Source: Blautia sp. BIOML-A1
GTDB taxonomy: Bacteria; Bacillota; Clostridia; Lachnospirales; Lachnospiraceae
Reading direction: 5' to 3'
DNA length: 64,000 nt
NCBI RefSeq assembly: GCF_009883055.1
Contig: NZ_WWVR01000003.1
Location: 1 to 64,000, forward strand
In this document: piece by piece, positions 16,061 to 24,840 of the stretch
How positions within the stretch are numbered: position 1 is the stretch's first letter
How the letters are laid out: each line of letters starts with the position of its first letter
The notes under the pieces: model-generated
Told to the model about the DNA's origin: nothing
Seen by the model: the letters and a program-made list of their open reading frames with translations, nothing else
The model's database searches: none
Position numbers and translations under genes: made by a program

Positions 16061-17344
16061 TTATTTTACAGGCAGAGTTACCAGATTTTTCTCTACCAGT
16101 TTCTGAAGCGACATCAGAACACCCAGTTTGGCATGCTCAAAGGTAAGTCCGCCCTGGAAATAAACTGCATATGGCGGTTTTACCGGACCATCTGCGGAAA
16201 GCTCAATGGAAGAGCCCTGCACGAAGGCACCCGCTGCCATGATGACCTGGCTGTCATATCCCGGCATATCCCACGGTTCCGGATCCACATAGCTGTCAAC
16301 CGGCGCTGCTGCCTGGATTCCCTTACAGAATGCGATCAGTGCTTCCGGGGAACCAAGTGTAACTGCCTGAATGATATCCTGCCGTGGCTCGCTTCCGTTT
16401 GGAACAACCGGAAAACCAAGCTTCTCATAGATGTTCGCTGCAAAAACAGCACCCTTTAAGGCTCCCTTGGTCACCATCGGAGCAAGGAAAAAGCCCTGGT
16501 AGAAAGAACGGTTTACACCAAGAGAAGCACCTACTTCCATCCCAAGACCAGGACAGGTCATACGGGCTGCCGCATTTTCCACACATTCTTTTGTTCCTGC
16601 GATATAGCCTCCGATCGGTGCCAGTCCGCCGCCCGGATTCTTGATAAGAGAACCTACGATCATATCTGCTCCGACATCACTTGGCTCCACTGTATCGACA
16701 AATTCACCGTAGCAGTTGTCCACCATACAGATGACATCCGGTTTGATTCCCTTTACGAATGCGATCAGTTCTCCGATCTGCTTTACAGAATAGGAAGGTC
16801 TTGTCTGATATCCCTTGGAACGCTGAATTTCCACAAGACGTGTTTTTTCATTGATCGCAGTGCGGATCGCATCGTAATCAAAGGTTCCGTCTTCTTTTAA
16901 ATCTACCTGTTTATAGGTAACACCATATTCTGCAAGAGAGCCTCTGGACGGGCGGATACCGATCACTTCCTCCAGGGTATCATAAGGTTTTCCTGCCGGT
17001 GCCAGGATTTCATCGCCTGGGCGCAGATTTCCAAACAATGCGATCGCAAGTGCGTGAGTCCCGCAGGTAATCTGTGAACGGATCAGGCAGGCTTCCGTAT
17101 GGAACGTATCTGCATACACTTTTTCCAGAGTGTCACGACCGAAATCATCATAGCCATACCCTGAAGAAGACTGAAAGCAGTCTGCACTGACTTTGTTTTT
17201 CTGCATTGCCAGAAGTACCTTCATCTGATTGTATTCTGCAATCTCATCAAATTTCTGAAAACGTTCCTTTAAAGATGCTTCAATCTCTTTTCCAAAATCG
17301 TAGACTTCAGAAGAAATCCCAAGCTGTTCATACATTTCTTTCAT
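16061..17344 (-). CDS. PLP-dependent methionine gamma-lyase/'aluminium resistance' family protein
   Basis: A 427-residue fold-type I PLP enzyme. Key segments are the cofactor Lys in SLIKNPGGGLAPIGGYIAG (about residue 237) and the Asp in CMVDNCYGEFVD. The family is usually annotated as methionine gamma-lyase or aluminium resistance protein; the true physiological substrate is not settled. It lies between miaA (21 bases upstream) and the HI0933-like flavoprotein, a gene order common in Lachnospiraceae. GAGAGGAAC precedes the ATG. Confidence 0.88.
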   Translation of the reverse strand: MKEMYEQLGISSEVYDFGKEIEASLKERFQKFDEIAEYNQMKVLLAMQKNKVSADCFQSSSGYGYDDFGRDTLEKVYADTFHTEACLIRSQITCGTHALAIALFGNLRPGDEILAPAGKPYDTLEEVIGIRPSRGSLAEYGVTYKQVDLKEDGTFDYDAIRTAINEKTRLVEIQRSKGYQTRPSYSVKQIGELIAFVKGIKPDVICMVDNCYGEFVDTVEPSDVGADMIVGSLIKNPGGGLAPIGGYIAGTKECVENAAARMTCPGLGMEVGASLGVNRSFYQGFFLAPMVTKGALKGAVFAANIYEKLGFPVVPNGSEPRQDIIQAVTLGSPEALIAFCKGIQAAAPVDSYVDPEPWDMPGYDSQVIMAAGAFVQGSSIELSADGPVKPPYAVYFQGGLTFEHAKLGVLMSLQKLVEKNLVTLPVK

Positions 17345-17365
17345 TTCTTATCTGTTCCTCTCTCG

Positions 17366-18319
17366 TTAATTTCTTTCAAGAATACCTCGTTCACTGAGTA
17401 TATTCATCATATATTCCAGTATTTCACTCTCATTCCAGTGAAATGCTTCTTTATCCAGCCAGATCACGTCCTGTTCTCTTCTGAACCAGGTCAGCTGGCG
17501 CTTTGCAAAATGCCTTGTGTCCCTTTTAAGGATGCGGATTGCCTCTTCAAGAGGATATTCTCCGTCCAGACAGGCCAGGATCTCCTTGTATCCAAGTCCC
17601 TGCATGGATACCATTTCCCGATGACATCCACGTTCTTTTAACGCTTTGACTTCCTCAAGAAGTCCCTCCTCCATCATCTTATCTACACGTTGATCGATGC
17701 GTTCATACAAAATCTCTCTCGGTGCGTTCAGGACAAAATATGCCAGATTGTACGGGGAAACCTGCTGCTTTTGTTCGTCGTTATGCTCTGAGATCGGTGT
17801 TTTATTCTGATGATAGAATTCCAGGGCACGGATCACACGCTTCACATTGTTGGCATGAATATTCTGTGCACTCTTGGGATCCACTTCCTTGAGTTTCTCA
17901 TGAAGATATTCTGCCCCTTTTTCTCTGGCGAGGCCTTCCAGCTCCTCCCGATAGGAGGTTTCCTGTTCTGCCTGGGTAAAATCAATATCCCTGGTAACTG
18001 CCTGAATATAAAATCCTGTTCCTCCTACCAGGATCGGTATTTTTCCCTTTGCATAGATCTCTTTCATGGCAGCTTTGGCCATTTCCTGAAATTTCACAAT
18101 ATGAAACTCATCCTCTGGCTCCAGCACATCTACCAGATAGTGCGTGACACCCTGCATTTCCTCTCTGCGGATCTTGGCGGAACCGATGTCCATTCCTTTA
18201 TAAACCTGCATGGAGTCTGCAGAGATGATCTCTCCGTTTACTGCCTTCGCCAGCGAGATCGAAAGACTTGTTTTTCCTACTGCGGTTGGCCCCGTCAGTA
18301 CGATCAGTGGCTTTTTCAT
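17366..18319 (-). CDS. miaA: tRNA dimethylallyltransferase MiaA
   Basis: A 317-residue enzyme that adds a dimethylallyl group to A37 of tRNAs reading UNN codons. The P-loop GPTAVGKTS (residues 9-17), the DSMQVYKGMDIGSAKI motif and the VGGTGFYIQA motif are all present. It starts nine bases after mutL. The resulting i6A is the substrate of MiaB, whose gene commonly lies upstream of mutS in related genomes but is not adjacent here. Confidence 0.96.
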   Translation of the reverse strand: MKKPLIVLTGPTAVGKTSLSISLAKAVNGEIISADSMQVYKGMDIGSAKIRREEMQGVTHYLVDVLEPEDEFHIVKFQEMAKAAMKEIYAKGKIPILVGGTGFYIQAVTRDIDFTQAEQETSYREELEGLAREKGAEYLHEKLKEVDPKSAQNIHANNVKRVIRALEFYHQNKTPISEHNDEQKQQVSPYNLAYFVLNAPREILYERIDQRVDKMMEEGLLEEVKALKERGCHREMVSMQGLGYKEILACLDGEYPLEEAIRILKRDTRHFAKRQLTWFRREQDVIWLDKEAFHWNESEILEYMMNILSERGILERN

Positions 18320-18328
18320 AAAACACTC

Positions 18329-20383
18329 CTATACGATTCGTTTAAATTTCTTTTCCATTTCTGTCTTTGTCATGGAAATGATCGTTGGTCTTCCATGCGG
18401 ACAGTGATATGGATTTTCCAGTGTCATAAGTTCATCCAGAAGCTTCTCTGCTTCCTCCATAGATAAGCGGTTATTACCCTTGACTGCTGCCTTACAGGCC
18501 ATCGTTGCCAGCCTTGAAGCAAAAATATCCAGAGTATCCTTACTGTGATCGCTCTCCAGCTTATCCAGCATCTCAAGGAAAAGTTCCTCCTCCGTCAGTC
18601 CATACAGATTAGACGGCACTGCACTGATACAGTACTCACGTCCTCCAAAATGCTCGATCTCAAAGCCAAACTTCTCAAAATAATCTCTGTTTGCATTCAG
18701 GACTTCCTCCTCCTGCATGTTCAGGGAGACAATAAGTGGCGGTGTCAGATACTGAGAATCTATGGAATGCTCCCGGAACTTTCTGACCAGACGCTCATAG
18801 TAGATTTTTTCATGCGCAGCATGCTGATCGATGATATAAAATTTATCCTCAAACTGTGCCAGCCAGTAGGTGTCAAACACCTGACCGATCATGCGGATGC
18901 GGCTTCTGGACTGCGGAGAGAGTAACTTCTCCTCAAAAAGCTCCAGCTGCTTAGGTTCCGGTTCATTTACTTTTTGTTCTGCCTCTTTCGGCTTTCCTTC
19001 TTTTACTTCTGACTGTATTGTTTCCGGCCGTTTTGACTCTGACAGTTCCGGTTCCGATCGCCTGAGTTCTGGCTGCTTTTCTTCCGGATTTACTTCTGAT
19101 CTTATTTCCGGCTTTTCTTCCGGTTCTTTTTCCGGCTTGGAAGGCAGTACGGCTGCCTGTCGGCTCTTTGCTTCATCCAGTTCCTGATTTTTCTTGAGAG
19201 TTCCCTCAAAAAAAGTTTCCTCCAGAGGCGTAAATACCGGACTTTCGCGAACCAGAGAGTGTGTCGCAGAAGCTTTGTAAAACTGCTCTCTTCGTTTCTG
19301 TTCGAACGGTTCCGGCACTGCAGCGGATTTTACAGTTTCTTTCGCCTCTTTCTTCACAGGTTCATCTGTGCCGAGTGTCACCTTCGGAATCATTTCCCGT
19401 CTGGTCAGGGCGGTATGGACGGTATCATAGACAGCATCATAGACCTCCTGTTCTCTGGCAAAACGCACTTCCCTCTTGGCAGGATGAACATTGACGTCCA
19501 GGTCATTTCCTTCCATTTCCATCCGAAGAGAGACAAACGGGAATTTATGCTGCATCAGAAATCCTTTGTAGGCATTCTCGATTGCCTTTGTGATGATGTT
19601 GTTTTTGACATAACGGCCATTGATATAATAATTCTCAAATGAGCGGTTTCCGCGGGCGATCTCCGGTTTACCGACGAATCCGGTGATCTTCATAAAAGAA
19701 TTTTCCCATTCCACCTCCAGAAGTGCCTTTGCAATATCTCTTCCGTACACGCTGTAGATCACATCACGGACACTGTAGTTCCCAGAGGTATGCAGCTTCA
19801 CCTGTTTGTTCTGAATATATTTAAAGGAAATTTCCGGATGTGAAAGTGCCAGCTGCTCCATCAGGGTGTGGATATAGTTTGCCTCCGTACTATCCGATTT
19901 CAGAAATTTACTCCGGGCCGGTGTGTTATAAAAGAGATTCCTTACCAGAAAAGTCGTTCCTTCCGGTGCTCCCAGTTCCTCCAGCGAATGCTCCATTCCA
20001 CCCTCTATCACATAGCGGTTTCCACTGATGGCAGACGGTGTCTTGGTAATCAGTTCCACCTGGGAGACTGCCGCAATACTGGAAAGTGCCTCGCCACGAA
20101 ATCCCAGCGATGCTATGTGCTCCAGATCTTCCACCTTCTCAATCTTGCTGGTGGCATGACGGAGAAAGGCCAGCGGGATCTGCTCTTCTTCCATACCGGA
20201 TCCATTGTCTGTAATGCGGATCAGTTTTTTGCCGCCGTCCGTGATCTCTACGGTAACAGCCGTCGCTCCGGCATCGATCGCATTTTCTACCAGTTCCTTC
20301 ACAACAGAAGAGGGACGCTCTACCACTTCACCGGCTGCGATCTTGTCAATTGTATTCTGGTCCAAAACTGCTATTTTTCTCAA
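18329..20383 (-). CDS. mutL: DNA mismatch repair endonuclease MutL
   Basis: A 684-residue GHKL ATPase with NAIDAG (ATP/Mg site), DNGSGM and GFRGEALSS in the N-terminal domain. After a long acidic Glu/Pro/Ser-rich linker (about residues 345-490) comes the C-terminal nuclease domain with the metal motif DQHAAHEKIYYE and the CPHGRP motif, so it is a nicking-type MutL rather than the E. coli type. It couples MutS mismatch recognition to strand incision. It lies 30 bases downstream of mutS, with which it must be co-transcribed. Confidence 0.96.
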   Translation of the reverse strand: MRKIAVLDQNTIDKIAAGEVVERPSSVVKELVENAIDAGATAVTVEITDGGKKLIRITDNGSGMEEEQIPLAFLRHATSKIEKVEDLEHIASLGFRGEALSSIAAVSQVELITKTPSAISGNRYVIEGGMEHSLEELGAPEGTTFLVRNLFYNTPARSKFLKSDSTEANYIHTLMEQLALSHPEISFKYIQNKQVKLHTSGNYSVRDVIYSVYGRDIAKALLEVEWENSFMKITGFVGKPEIARGNRSFENYYINGRYVKNNIITKAIENAYKGFLMQHKFPFVSLRMEMEGNDLDVNVHPAKREVRFAREQEVYDAVYDTVHTALTRREMIPKVTLGTDEPVKKEAKETVKSAAVPEPFEQKRREQFYKASATHSLVRESPVFTPLEETFFEGTLKKNQELDEAKSRQAAVLPSKPEKEPEEKPEIRSEVNPEEKQPELRRSEPELSESKRPETIQSEVKEGKPKEAEQKVNEPEPKQLELFEEKLLSPQSRSRIRMIGQVFDTYWLAQFEDKFYIIDQHAAHEKIYYERLVRKFREHSIDSQYLTPPLIVSLNMQEEEVLNANRDYFEKFGFEIEHFGGREYCISAVPSNLYGLTEEELFLEMLDKLESDHSKDTLDIFASRLATMACKAAVKGNNRLSMEEAEKLLDELMTLENPYHCPHGRPTIISMTKTEMEKKFKRIV

Positions 20384-20413
20384 GGCTGCCTCCTCATTCC
20401 ATGGTACGCTCTT

Positions 20414-23158
20414 TTACCAGCGGTTTTTGATCTTGTTCTGTAGATTATACAAAATGTTCATGGCCTCCATAGGCGTCAGATTCGTCATATCCAGCTCCTT
20501 GATCTCCTGTACGATATCATTATCCTGAACGGTATCAAAAAGAGACATCTGTGCCATATCGACCTGATCATAGACAATTTTCTGTTTCTTCTTCGGAGCA
20601 GTCAGATCCTTGACTGCTGCCGTGATATCGGCATCGCTTAATTCCTCTACAAGCTCCTTCGCACGGTTGATAACAGAATCCGGAACACCGGCAAGCTTTG
20701 CCACCTGAATACCGTAGCTCTTATCGGCACCGCCTTTGACGATCTTACGAAGGAATACGATGTCGTCCCCTTTTTCCTTGACGGCAATACAGTAGTTATT
20801 AACTCCCGGTATCTTTCCCTCCAGCTCTGTCAGCTCATGATAATGGGTCGCAAACAACGTCTTGGCTCCGCAGAGTCTGGTGTTGCTGATGTGTTCGATC
20901 ACCGCCCAGGCGATCGCCAGACCGTCAAAGGTACTGGTTCCGCGACCGATCTCATCAAGGATCAGAAGACTCTTTGAGGTCGCGTTGCGCAGAATATTTG
21001 CAACCTCCGTCATTTCCACCATAAAGGTACTCTGTCCGCTTGCCAGATCATCGGAAGCGCCGACTCTCGTAAAAATACGGTCCACAATGCCAATGTTCGC
21101 TTTCTCTGCCGGAACAAAGCTTCCAATCTGTGCCATCAGTACGATCAGAGCTGTCTGGCGCATATAGGTGGATTTACCTGCCATGTTTGGTCCGGTGATG
21201 ATGGAAACTCTTTTTTTCTGATTATCCAGGTATGTATCATTTGAAATGAACATATCGTTTTCGATCATCTGCTCTACGACCGGATGACGTCCTCCCTTGA
21301 TATCAAGGACACCGGTTTCATTGATCTTCGGTCTGACAAAATTATTCTTTTCCGCAACAAGGGCAAGAGAGGCAAAAACATCCAGTGCAGCTACTGCCTT
21401 GGCAGTCTTCTGAATGCGCAGGACCTCCTGTCCGACTTTATCACGGACATCCGCAAACAATTCATACTCCAGTGCATACAGACGGTCTTCTGCACCAAGG
21501 ATCAGATCCTCCAGTTCTTTGAGTTCCTGTGTGATATAGCGCTCTGCATTGGTCAGTGTCTGTTTTCGCACATAATTATCCGGCACCTGATCCTTGAAGG
21601 AATTTGTAACCTCCAGGGAATATCCGAATACACGGCTGTATTTGATCTTAAGAGATTTGATCCCGGTACGTTCCTTCTCACGGGCTTCCAGCTCTGCCAG
21701 CCACTTCTTGCCGTCTGTTCTGGAGCGGCGGTATTTGTCAACATCTGCATGATATCCTTCACGGATAATGCCTCCGTCTTTCTGTGCCAGCGGCGGTTCA
21801 TCTACGATCGCACGCCGGATCAGATCTGTGACGTCCTCAAGAGGATCCATATCCTCATAGATCTTCTGCAGGATCGGTGCCTTAAACTCACCCAGAATCT
21901 GACGGATGAACGGGATCATTGCCAGAGAAGAAGCAAATGCAACCATATCTCTCGGATTTGCGGACTGATAGCTGATCCGGCTGATCAGTCTCTCCAGATC
22001 GTAGATAGGATTGAGATATTCACGGATCTCGTCACGGAGCATCGGCTTCTGTGTCAGTTCCTCTACCGCCGTCAGTCTCTCCCGGATCTCTGTGGCATCG
22101 ATCAGCGGCTGCTCCACATAGCCTCTTAAAGTTCTGGCTCCCATGGCAGTTCTGGTCTTATCCAGAACCCAGAGAAGAGAACCTCGCTTCTGTTTTTCAC
22201 GAAGAGTTTCTACCAGTTCCAGATTTCTTCTGCTCGAACTGTCGATCAGCATAAATTTGTCGGCAGAATATGGTCGGATCGATGCCATATGGGAAAGTGC
22301 GGTCTTCTGTGTCTCATTCAGATACTGAAAAAGTGCTCCTGCTGCTATCACACCGCTGTCATAATCCTGAATACCAAGCCCTTCCAGCGTATTTACATGA
22401 AAATGCTCCTTCAGTGTACGCTGACAGAGACTGTCATCAAAATACCAGTTATCCAGTGGAAAGATGCAGATACGAAGGCGGTCCTTCAGATCATCGGTAT
22501 CAATTCCGCTCATAAAAAAAGCGTCATTGCAGATGATTTCCGCAGGGACGAATTTGTTGATCTCATCCAGAAGCTTCTGAGGTTTGTCAACTTCTGTAAG
22601 AAAACAGTCACCTGTTGTGATATCTGCGATGGCACAGCCAAAATGATCTTCCATTGATACAATAGACATCAGATAATTATTCTTGGACTCATCCAGAGAA
22701 GTCGCATCTAGCGTTGTTCCGGGTGTGACAACACGGATCACTTCCCTCTTGACCAGCCCTTTGGCTTTCTTCGGATCCTCCACCTGCTCGCAGATTGCTA
22801 CTTTGTGTCCTCTTTCAATCAGGCGTTTGATATAGGTCTCCGCCGCATGAAACGGAATCCCGCACATCGGTGCACGCTCTTCAAGGCCGCAGTCCTTGCC
22901 TGTCAGTGTCAGTTCCAGTTCTTTGGATACAAGCAGTGCATCATCAAAAAACATCTCATAAAAATCGCCCAGGCGGTAAAATAAAATACAGTCTTTATAA
23001 GTTTCCTTGGTCTTGCAGTATTCCTGCATCATCGGAGATAATACACTAATATTCTCCGGAAACCCAGTGTTTATGCGGCTTTTAGAAGTCCCAAATGTTG
23101 ATTTGACCACATTATTACGATAGTTTTTTCCCTCGTTAGTGTTTTTGTCTATACTCAA
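20414..23158 (-). CDS. mutS: DNA mismatch recognition ATPase MutS with element-derived N-terminus
   Basis: A 914-residue MutS read from a TTG at 23158. The mismatch wedge FYEMF, the Walker A GPNMAGKST (about 653-661), DEIGRGTSTFDG and a C-terminal clamp-binding motif QMSLFD (870-875) are intact. Homology to the usual MutS start (LSPMMQEY) begins only at residue 40. Residues 1-39 are Asn/Lys/Ser/Thr-rich and are encoded in the junction with the integrative element. A TTG start is supported by AGAGAGG nine bases upstream; no better in-frame start exists before residue 43. The int gene ends 42 bases upstream with no terminator between. Activity is probably retained because the wedge is intact, but expression now depends on upstream element DNA. 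Confidence 0.93.
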   Translation of the reverse strand: MSIDKNTNEGKNYRNNVVKSTFGTSKSRINTGFPENISVLSPMMQEYCKTKETYKDCILFYRLGDFYEMFFDDALLVSKELELTLTGKDCGLEERAPMCGIPFHAAETYIKRLIERGHKVAICEQVEDPKKAKGLVKREVIRVVTPGTTLDATSLDESKNNYLMSIVSMEDHFGCAIADITTGDCFLTEVDKPQKLLDEINKFVPAEIICNDAFFMSGIDTDDLKDRLRICIFPLDNWYFDDSLCQRTLKEHFHVNTLEGLGIQDYDSGVIAAGALFQYLNETQKTALSHMASIRPYSADKFMLIDSSSRRNLELVETLREKQKRGSLLWVLDKTRTAMGARTLRGYVEQPLIDATEIRERLTAVEELTQKPMLRDEIREYLNPIYDLERLISRISYQSANPRDMVAFASSLAMIPFIRQILGEFKAPILQKIYEDMDPLEDVTDLIRRAIVDEPPLAQKDGGIIREGYHADVDKYRRSRTDGKKWLAELEAREKERTGIKSLKIKYSRVFGYSLEVTNSFKDQVPDNYVRKQTLTNAERYITQELKELEDLILGAEDRLYALEYELFADVRDKVGQEVLRIQKTAKAVAALDVFASLALVAEKNNFVRPKINETGVLDIKGGRHPVVEQMIENDMFISNDTYLDNQKKRVSIITGPNMAGKSTYMRQTALIVLMAQIGSFVPAEKANIGIVDRIFTRVGASDDLASGQSTFMVEMTEVANILRNATSKSLLILDEIGRGTSTFDGLAIAWAVIEHISNTRLCGAKTLFATHYHELTELEGKIPGVNNYCIAVKEKGDDIVFLRKIVKGGADKSYGIQVAKLAGVPDSVINRAKELVEELSDADITAAVKDLTAPKKKQKIVYDQVDMAQMSLFDTVQDNDIVQEIKELDMTNLTPMEAMNILYNLQNKIKNRW
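23033..23058. other. Candidate attachment-site core (attL) inside the 5' end of mutS
   Basis: An imperfect inverted repeat, CGGAGAATA and TTATCTCCG on the minus strand, flanks an 8-base centre. It sits exactly where MutS homology begins (residue 40 is encoded at 23039-23041). Paired arms around a 6-8 base overlap are what tyrosine recombinases use. I found no second copy in the window, so the assignment is inferred from position and symmetry. Confidence 0.4.
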
Positions 23159-23200
23159 GTATTTAAACCTCTCTTTAAAATTTTATCTCCATTTGCAAAA

Positions 23201-24478
23201 TCAGGTTTCTGTTCCGTATTTTTGAATATACAGTTCGTATTCGTCATCTATATGTTCTTCTTCAATGTGTGTATAATAATTAGTCATTTTTTCATCAGAG
23301 TGTCCAGCTATTTTCTTTACTGTAGCGGCATCCATTCCCGATTGAATGCATCTTGTTACAAAAGTATGACGGAAAATATGAGGATGAACATCCATTAAAT
23401 TCGGATCTCTGTTCTCTTTTTCTGCCAGAGCAATTTCATGTTTATTAACAATCCCAACAATCCGCCTGCATTCTGTTTGAGCTGATGATGGAAGATAACT
23501 TCTTCCTGAAGATGTTGTAAAAATCAGACCGGGATATTTTTTTAAAAGTATATTTGGTTTTCCCCAGTTTTTCCCCAGTTTTTCTTTATCACGATCCTGT
23601 TTTTCCTTCCAGCTCATAAAAGCAGCAATCACTGCATCCGTTAATGGAACCTTTCTATTGCTGGCACTTTTCTTTGGTGTTGTAATCTGAATAGTAGAAT
23701 ACCTTTCAGGAAGTTCATTTCCTTTCGAATCATAATATTTTGTAACTCTGTTTAAGGTTTTATATACACGAAGCTTTTCATGCTTAAAGTCAAGATCACA
23801 CCATTCTAGGGCAAGTGCTTCCCCTATACGTAATCCTGTATGAAGAAGAATAAAAAAGAGTTCATAATACCGGGTATTCTTGCAGCTCTCAAGGAAACGA
23901 TGAGTGTCATATATACTAAGACATTTTTCATCTTCTTGTTCCTGCATTATCTTCTCATCAGGTATTTCACCCGGTTCTTCTTTAGGCAGTTTAATATCGG
24001 CTACGGGATCTATGGGTATCATTTTTCCACTATATGCCTTTTTGAAAAGCTGACGGACTACACTTAATGATTGTATTACCGTTGTACGTGCATATCCTTC
24101 TTCTTCGAGTCCCTTTATCATGTCAAGAATATGTGTCGGACGGACCTCTATTAACCTCATGTAACCAATATATTCTCTTACTCGCTCAAAACCATTTACA
24201 TAGTTACTTAAAGTGGTTGCTTTAACAGAATGCACCACATAAATAAGCATCCATTTTTCATACCACTTTGAAACAGAAATTCTAGGATCATATCCTGCAA
24301 TTCCGGGGGAAACATTAGCAAGGTAGGCATTTCTTTCTTTTTTTAGATGTTGTAAATTTGTACCATAAATTGAAAACGTTTTTCCTGTACCGCGAACGAA
24401 AATTCTGGCCTCATATCGTCCATCTTTTCTTTGATATAATCCTTTTCCTAATTCTTTACCCTTTAAGTTTTTGCCCAT
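23201..24478 (-). CDS. Tyrosine recombinase/integrase of the element
   Basis: A 425-residue Tn916-type integrase. It has an N-terminal arm-binding region (KGLYQRKDGRYEARI), a SAM-like core-binding domain (about residues 75-170) and a catalytic domain with Arg in HTGLRIGEALALEW, the HIFRHTF box (His and Arg), and GHSDEKMTNYYTH (His and the nucleophilic Tyr). It should catalyse integration and, with the xis-type protein, excision. The ATG at 24478 is chosen over upstream in-frame codons because the protein then starts MGKNLKGKELGKG as in related integrases; GGATGG precedes it. Its stop is 42 bases from the mutS start, with no terminator, so its transcript probably continues into mutS. Confidence 0.95.
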   Translation of the reverse strand: MGKNLKGKELGKGLYQRKDGRYEARIFVRGTGKTFSIYGTNLQHLKKERNAYLANVSPGIAGYDPRISVSKWYEKWMLIYVVHSVKATTLSNYVNGFERVREYIGYMRLIEVRPTHILDMIKGLEEEGYARTTVIQSLSVVRQLFKKAYSGKMIPIDPVADIKLPKEEPGEIPDEKIMQEQEDEKCLSIYDTHRFLESCKNTRYYELFFILLHTGLRIGEALALEWCDLDFKHEKLRVYKTLNRVTKYYDSKGNELPERYSTIQITTPKKSASNRKVPLTDAVIAAFMSWKEKQDRDKEKLGKNWGKPNILLKKYPGLIFTTSSGRSYLPSSAQTECRRIVGIVNKHEIALAEKENRDPNLMDVHPHIFRHTFVTRCIQSGMDAATVKKIAGHSDEKMTNYYTHIEEEHIDDEYELYIQKYGTET

Positions 24479-24548
24479 AACACCACCATCCTTTCTGATG
24501 ATAATGCATGGCACTGGATATATATTTTAGCACAACAAAAAAAAGCTT

Positions 24549-24746
24549 TCAAGACTGCCGATCTATCCATTTTTGAAATTTTTTCTTATCAATCAGTGTT
24601 CTGCGCCCAATCCGTACCATGAAACAGTTTTCATTCATCAATGATCTCATTGTTTTCTCAGAAAGTCCTGTAAGCTCACAGGCTTCTTTAACGGATATAA
24701 GAATTTTATCGTTGTTTGCTTCCGGCTGTGTTTTTTTTCGCAACAT
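24549..24746 (-). CDS. Excisionase-like small helix-turn-helix protein
   Basis: A 65-residue basic protein of the HTH_17/excisionase type: ISVKEACELTGLSEKTMRSLM is the helix-turn-helix and FMVRIGRRTLIDKKKFQKWI the following wing. Such proteins bend att DNA and direct the integrase toward excision. It lies 70 bases upstream of int on the same strand. Its ribosome site is separated from the ATG by a perfect 10-bp hairpin (see the entry at 24747-24797), so translation may be structure-dependent. Confidence 0.85.
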   Translation of the reverse strand: MLRKKTQPEANNDKILISVKEACELTGLSEKTMRSLMNENCFMVRIGRRTLIDKKKFQKWIDRQS

Positions 24747-24797
24747 ATATAACCGGTCAATATCTGCAGGCAGATGATATTGACCGTTCCTCCTCTC
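24747..24797 (-). promoter_or_regulatory. Hairpin between the Shine-Dalgarno site and the xis start
   Basis: On the minus strand GAGAGGAGGAA is followed by CGGTCAATAT, a 13-base loop and ATATTGACCG (24777-24786 pairing with 24754-24763), then GTTATAT and the ATG at 24746. Measured along the chain, GGAGG is more than 40 bases from the ATG. If the stem forms, the effective spacing is nine bases (2+7). It may therefore be a folded-out spacer, and the same palindrome could also be a protein operator. Confidence 0.65.
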
Positions 24798-24812
24798 TAT
24801 TATATAAATTCT

Positions 24813-24835
24813 AAAAAAGGCTGCCTGCTGGCCTT
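24813..24835 (-). terminator. Intrinsic terminator between the repeat-protein gene and xis
   Basis: AAGGC, a 9-base loop and GCCTT, followed by a T run on the minus strand. It begins five bases after the stop of the repeat-protein gene, so xis-int probably has its own promoter; a TATAAT-like box lies at 24799-24804 but no good -35 was seen. Confidence 0.65.
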
Positions 24836-24840
24836 ATAGG

